Positions 5,920 to 7,869 of a DNA stretch of 7,869 nt are shown one piece after another. Under the pieces are notes generated by a model. The model was not told where the DNA came from. It saw only the letters and a list, made by a program, of their open reading frames with translations, and did not search any database. The translations under genes were made by a program, and so were the position numbers. The stretch comes from an uncultured bacterium. GTDB taxonomy: Bacteria > Bacillota > Clostridia > Lachnospirales > Lachnospiraceae. Each line of letters begins with the position of its first letter. Position 1 is the stretch's first letter. The stretch lies in NCBI GenBank assembly GCA_905214855.1, contig CAJMNU010000066.1, positions 1 through 7,869 of the forward strand. The letters run 5' to 3'.

Positions 5920-5948
5920 ACTATATCATATATAATATATGCTGTCAA
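5920..5948 (-). promoter_or_regulatory. Promoter of the riboswitch operon
   Basis: Minus-strand -35 TTGACA (5943-5948), a 17-bp spacer of alternating A/T and -10 TATAGT (5920-5925). The predicted start near 5913 lies just before P1 of the riboswitch, giving a leader of about 230 nt before the GTG at 5680. The 342-base gap between the 139-residue gene and yjbR is thus filled by this promoter, the riboswitch, its terminator and the duplicated leader sequence. Confidence 0.85.
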
Positions 5949-5972
5949 TATTTTATCTCTATTTTTCACATT

Positions 5973-5993
5973 AAAAAAGTCCTTTCGGTTCTT
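5973..5993 (-). terminator. Possible weak terminator after yjbR
   Basis: In the minus-strand RNA, AAG-AA-CC, a GAAA tetraloop and GG-A-CTT form a short, imperfect stem followed by six U. It lies about 30 bases past the yjbR stop and before the riboswitch promoter, where a terminator is expected. The stem is short and has an internal loop, so confidence is modest. Confidence 0.45.
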
Positions 5994-6022
5994 GCTCAAA
6001 TGCCATAAAAAATGTCTCATCT

Positions 6023-6397
6023 TTAATACTTCCGTTGTTCTTTTGATTTATTGTTGGTTAATTCAAAACTCAATGCTAACAATGTTTTAATTTTTTCATC
6101 CAATTCTGGCTTATCTAACAAAATACTGATCCATTTGTCTTTATTCATATGATAAGCTGGATAAAAACCATCCTGTGTCCGATAAGAACCGATTAACATT
6201 GGCTCACATTTTACATTTAAAATATCTACTTTCCCTTCATCTAAAAATCCCAGTTTGTTCTTACTGACTTCCAAAATCACCCCATACCATTTTCGATTTT
6301 CTGTATGACGTAAAACAGCATTCCTGTCATGCCATGGATATTCAGGTTCTGTACCATATTGCTGTCTAGCCCAATCAAATATCTCATCTCTATTCAT
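6023..6397 (-). CDS. MmcQ/YjbR family protein
   Basis: A 124-residue soluble protein of the YjbR/MmcQ family, near the usual length of about 115-125. Family marks are EYPWHDRNAVLRH (19-31, the 'PW' motif), KWYGVIL (35-41), LNVKCEP (59-65) and PAYHMNKDKWISILL (79-93), followed by the C-terminal helix LALSFELT. The fold is related to the CyaY-like double-wing DNA-binding fold and the family is often annotated as DNA-binding, but a physiological role has not been firmly shown. The ATG at 6397 has a GGAGAAG site 5 bases upstream. It is divergent from the GNAT gene across a 185-bp gap with repeats, and seems to be transcribed alone. Confidence 0.92.
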   Translation of the reverse strand: MNRDEIFDWARQQYGTEPEYPWHDRNAVLRHTENRKWYGVILEVSKNKLGFLDEGKVDILNVKCEPMLIGSYRTQDGFYPAYHMNKDKWISILLDKPELDEKIKTLLALSFELTNNKSKEQRKY

Positions 6398-6413
6398 ATT
6401 TTCTTCTCCATTA

Positions 6414-6474
6414 AGCTATTATTTCACTATAAAAATATCTTTCACTGTAAAAATATTTTTCTGTTGTAATAGCT
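6414..6474. repeat. Inverted repeat enclosing an 18-bp imperfect tandem repeat
   Basis: AGCTATTA (6414-6421) and TAATAGCT (6467-6474) are perfect 8-bp inverted arms 45 bases apart. Between them, TTTCACTATAAAAATATC (6422-6439) and TTTCACTGTAAAAATATT (6440-6457) are tandem copies with two differences. The array lies between the divergent yjbR and GNAT genes, and its right arm overlaps the -35 of the GNAT promoter. Confidence 0.75.
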
Positions 6475-6492
6475 ATATATTTTTTATATAAT
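6464..6492 (+). promoter_or_regulatory. Promoter of the GNAT gene
   Basis: Plus-strand -35 TTGTAA (6464-6469), 17-bp spacer and perfect -10 TATAAT (6487-6492). The predicted start near 6499 lies after the upstream ATG at 6496 and so supports the start at 6583, giving a leader of about 84 nt. Confidence 0.65.
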
Positions 6493-6582
6493 AACATGAT
6501 TATAAAGACTTTGATCCACAAAAATTTCATAAAAGCAGATACAATAGACATTAATATCCTTAGAGTATATGGAGGTAAAACA

Positions 6583-7008
6583 ATGATAAAAATACGATAT
6601 GTAGAAATGAGAGATCAATCTTTCTGGTTTCAGCTAGATCAACATCTGTCAAAAACAGAATTTGAAAAGAAAGTATGCGACAAAATGGGCTACGTTATCC
6701 TAGAAAATGAAGCTCCTGTGGGTTTGCTAAGATATAATCTTTTCTGGGATAATACACCATTTTGTACTTTACTTTTTATTGATTCCGCATTTCAAGGAAA
6801 AGGTTATGGCAGTATGTTAATGCATTATTGGGAAAATGATATGAAAAAGCAAGGATATGGTATGCTGCTAACTTCTACTCAGACAGATGAAACTGCACAA
6901 CATTTTTACCGAAAATTACATTATCAGGACTGTGGTGGTCTGATTGTGAATATTCCCAAATATGCCCAGCCTATGGAATTATTTTTGGTAAAGGATTTAA
7001 GCATTTAA
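6583..7008 (+). CDS. GNAT family N-acetyltransferase
   Basis: A 141-residue cytosolic acetyltransferase of the GNAT superfamily, and the only plus-strand gene here. Marks of the fold: GYVILENEAPVGLLRYNLFW (36-55, the beta2-beta3 region), LLFIDSAFQGKGYGSMLM (63-80) with the acetyl-CoA pyrophosphate loop Q71-G-K-G-Y-G76, and TDETAQHFYRKLHYQDCGGL (101-120), the usual motif B with the tyrosine of the 'FY-K-GF' position. The start at 6583 has a strong GGAGGT site 6 bases upstream; an in-frame ATG at 6496 would lie upstream of the predicted transcription start. It follows its own promoter, with no operon partner. Substrate unknown; small GNATs of this shape may modify antibiotics, polyamines or proteins, and nothing here favours one. 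Confidence 0.92.
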   Translation: MIKIRYVEMRDQSFWFQLDQHLSKTEFEKKVCDKMGYVILENEAPVGLLRYNLFWDNTPFCTLLFIDSAFQGKGYGSMLMHYWENDMKKQGYGMLLTSTQTDETAQHFYRKLHYQDCGGLIVNIPKYAQPMELFLVKDLSI

Positions 7009-7009
7009 A

Positions 7010-7031
7010 TTTTATTTTGATTTTATTTTGA
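7010..7031. repeat. 11-bp tandem repeat after the GNAT gene
   Basis: TTTTATTTTGA is repeated exactly (7010-7020 and 7021-7031), directly after the GNAT stop codon. The gap to the convergent gene (7009-7107) has no convincing terminator hairpin. The repeat is simple A/T sequence and probably arose by slippage. Confidence 0.8.
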
Positions 7032-7107
7032 TCTTATATTGTATCTGCTGCTATTCTTTTTATGTTCTACTCTAGTGAACCAGCAAATCAGCAAAACATA
7101 TTCTTCT

Positions 7108-7442
7108 CTATTCCGTCCTGACATTTACTGGACTGACTGTAACATTTCCAAAACCATCTACAGTATACCATTTGCCCTTTTGCAATTGAATTTTTTCTGA
7201 TACTCCTGATGTAATGTATCCAACTATGTATCTTTCTCCAGTTTCAATATCAGTAAACACTACATCAGTATCACAGTCGCCGCTCACTTTCACAGTTCCA
7301 ATGGCTGTATTTGTTCCTGTTTCACTTTTGTTGAACCTCTATCTGCAAGTGTGAACGTATGTCTTCTTTGAATTCCAGTATAAAGCAAGATGACAATCAT
7401 ACATATCACTATTACAAATGAAACGAACCATTTCTTTTTCAT
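7108..7442 (-). pseudogene. Small membrane-anchored/exported protein gene with a -1 frameshift
   Basis: The ATG at 7442 overlaps the stop of the upstream gene (ATGA, 7439-7442). Its frame encodes MKKKWFVSFVIVICMIVILL (Lys-rich start and one hydrophobic segment, a signal anchor), then GIQRRHTFTLADRGSTK, and stops at 7290. The natural continuation lies in another frame: SETGTNTAIGTVKVSGDCDT and on to the stop at 7108. The frame change is needed near an A-run (7326-7329); one extra base there would give a single 111-residue protein with an N-terminal anchor and an outside beta-rich domain (DVVFTDIETGERYIVGYI, KGKWYTVDGFGNVTV). I do not recognise the family. Either the gene is decaying, the A-run varies by slippage, or the sequence has a one-base error here. 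Confidence 0.65.
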
Positions 7443-7869
7443 AAAAGTTTCTCCATAATCTTTTCTATTGTTCTCTCTCTCATTTTTGTCGCAGTTATAT
7501 TAGTATTTTCCTGAGAAAAATATCGTCTTTCAAGATAGGATTCTTTCTCTTCTATGATACGCTCTTCATTATATGAAATCGGAGTGATTACATCAGAAAG
7601 AAACTGTCCACTTTTCAATTCTATCGAAATCCCATAGCAATATGGTCTTCTAATCATTGTCATCCACTGTTCCCACGCCTCTTCTTCTCCAAAAATTTCA
7701 ATAAATAGTTCTGTATTCCCTCTTTTTCTGTAGCGCTCTACATACTCTATCCGTGCCTCTCTGCAAGGATATACCAGAAAAAAAGAAAGATTCTTTTGTT
7801 CCAGACACTCTAAAATTCTCCCCTCTGACGGGTCACAAACATCTGATCTGGATAATCTTCATAAGCATC
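7439..7869 (-). pseudogene. C-terminal part of an unrecognised, possibly kinase-like protein, frameshifted and cut by the window edge
   Basis: A frame without a good start runs from 7858 to the stop at 7439 (139 codons). It contains LSFFLVYPCREARIEYVERY, then RKRGNTELFIEIFGEEEAW, and further down KSGQFLSDVI. The 'F-LVYP...EY-ERYR-RGN' pattern recalls small P-loop kinase-like proteins, where the Arg-rich stretch would be a lid, but I cannot name a family. The P-loop would be beyond the edge. The edge itself is better explained by another frame: DAYEDYPDQMFVTRQRGE, ending in a TAG at 7810; moving back one base near 7811-7818 joins it to ILECLEQKNL of the long frame. An internal ATG at 7663 lacks a good ribosome site and begins mid-domain, so I do not take it as the start. 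The 3' end overlaps the next gene by four bases. Confidence 0.5.

Noticed and set aside
5797..6090. Open frame on the plus strand, 97 codons, across the riboswitch region
   Set aside because: It covers the riboswitch, its promoter and the 3' end of yjbR in antisense. The structured RNA and promoter explain this stretch better, and there is no ribosome binding site.
6496..6582. N-terminal extension of the GNAT gene
   Set aside because: The extra 29 codons have no ribosome binding site and begin before the predicted transcription start. The ATG at 6583 has GGAGGT at ideal spacing and starts the fold.

Overview
The window looks like chromosome of a low-GC, Gram-positive anaerobe of the Clostridia, most likely Lachnospiraceae. 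This is inferred from the A+T-rich sequence, strong GGAGG-type ribosome binding sites, TTGACA-17-TATAGT promoters, a ferredoxin-bearing MinD-type ATPase cluster and a yybP-ykoY riboswitch. I see no rRNA, tRNA, CRISPR array, transposase or phage structural gene. All genes but one are on the minus strand.

Layout by position. (a) 1-1389: a minus-strand operon, read right to left, of a NifX/NifB-domain protein and two MinD-superfamily ATPases with ferredoxin motifs; the second runs off the left edge. Its promoter is at 1486-1514. (b) 1607-2116: a single-gene unit for a coiled-coil protein, with its own promoter (2177-2205) and terminator (1556-1601). (c) 2229-4653: a marR - cytidylate kinase-like - MATE exporter operon. 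Its promoter (4688-4716) holds a perfect 16-bp palindrome in the spacer and a second copy over the predicted transcription start, so MarR autoregulation is likely. (d) 4831-5948: a promoter, a yybP-ykoY (Mn2+) riboswitch with an overlapping intrinsic terminator, then a 139-residue protein of unknown function and a YccF membrane protein. (e) 6023-6397: a YjbR/MmcQ family gene, divergent from (f) a GNAT acetyltransferase at 6583-7008. (g) 7108-7869: two overlapping minus-strand genes, each apparently broken by a one-base (-1) frameshift.

The most interesting part is (d). The riboswitch class is known to sense Mn2+ and usually controls Mn exporters or TerC/YkoY-type proteins. Here the genes directly downstream are an uncharacterised helical protein and YccF, which have no established role in Mn homeostasis as far as I know. 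The predicted architecture is an ON switch: P1 of the aptamer and the terminator stem share the same bases, so Mn2+ binding should let transcription reach both genes. Next in interest is the MarR operon, where an efflux pump is coupled to a P-loop kinase-like protein under a well-defined paired operator.
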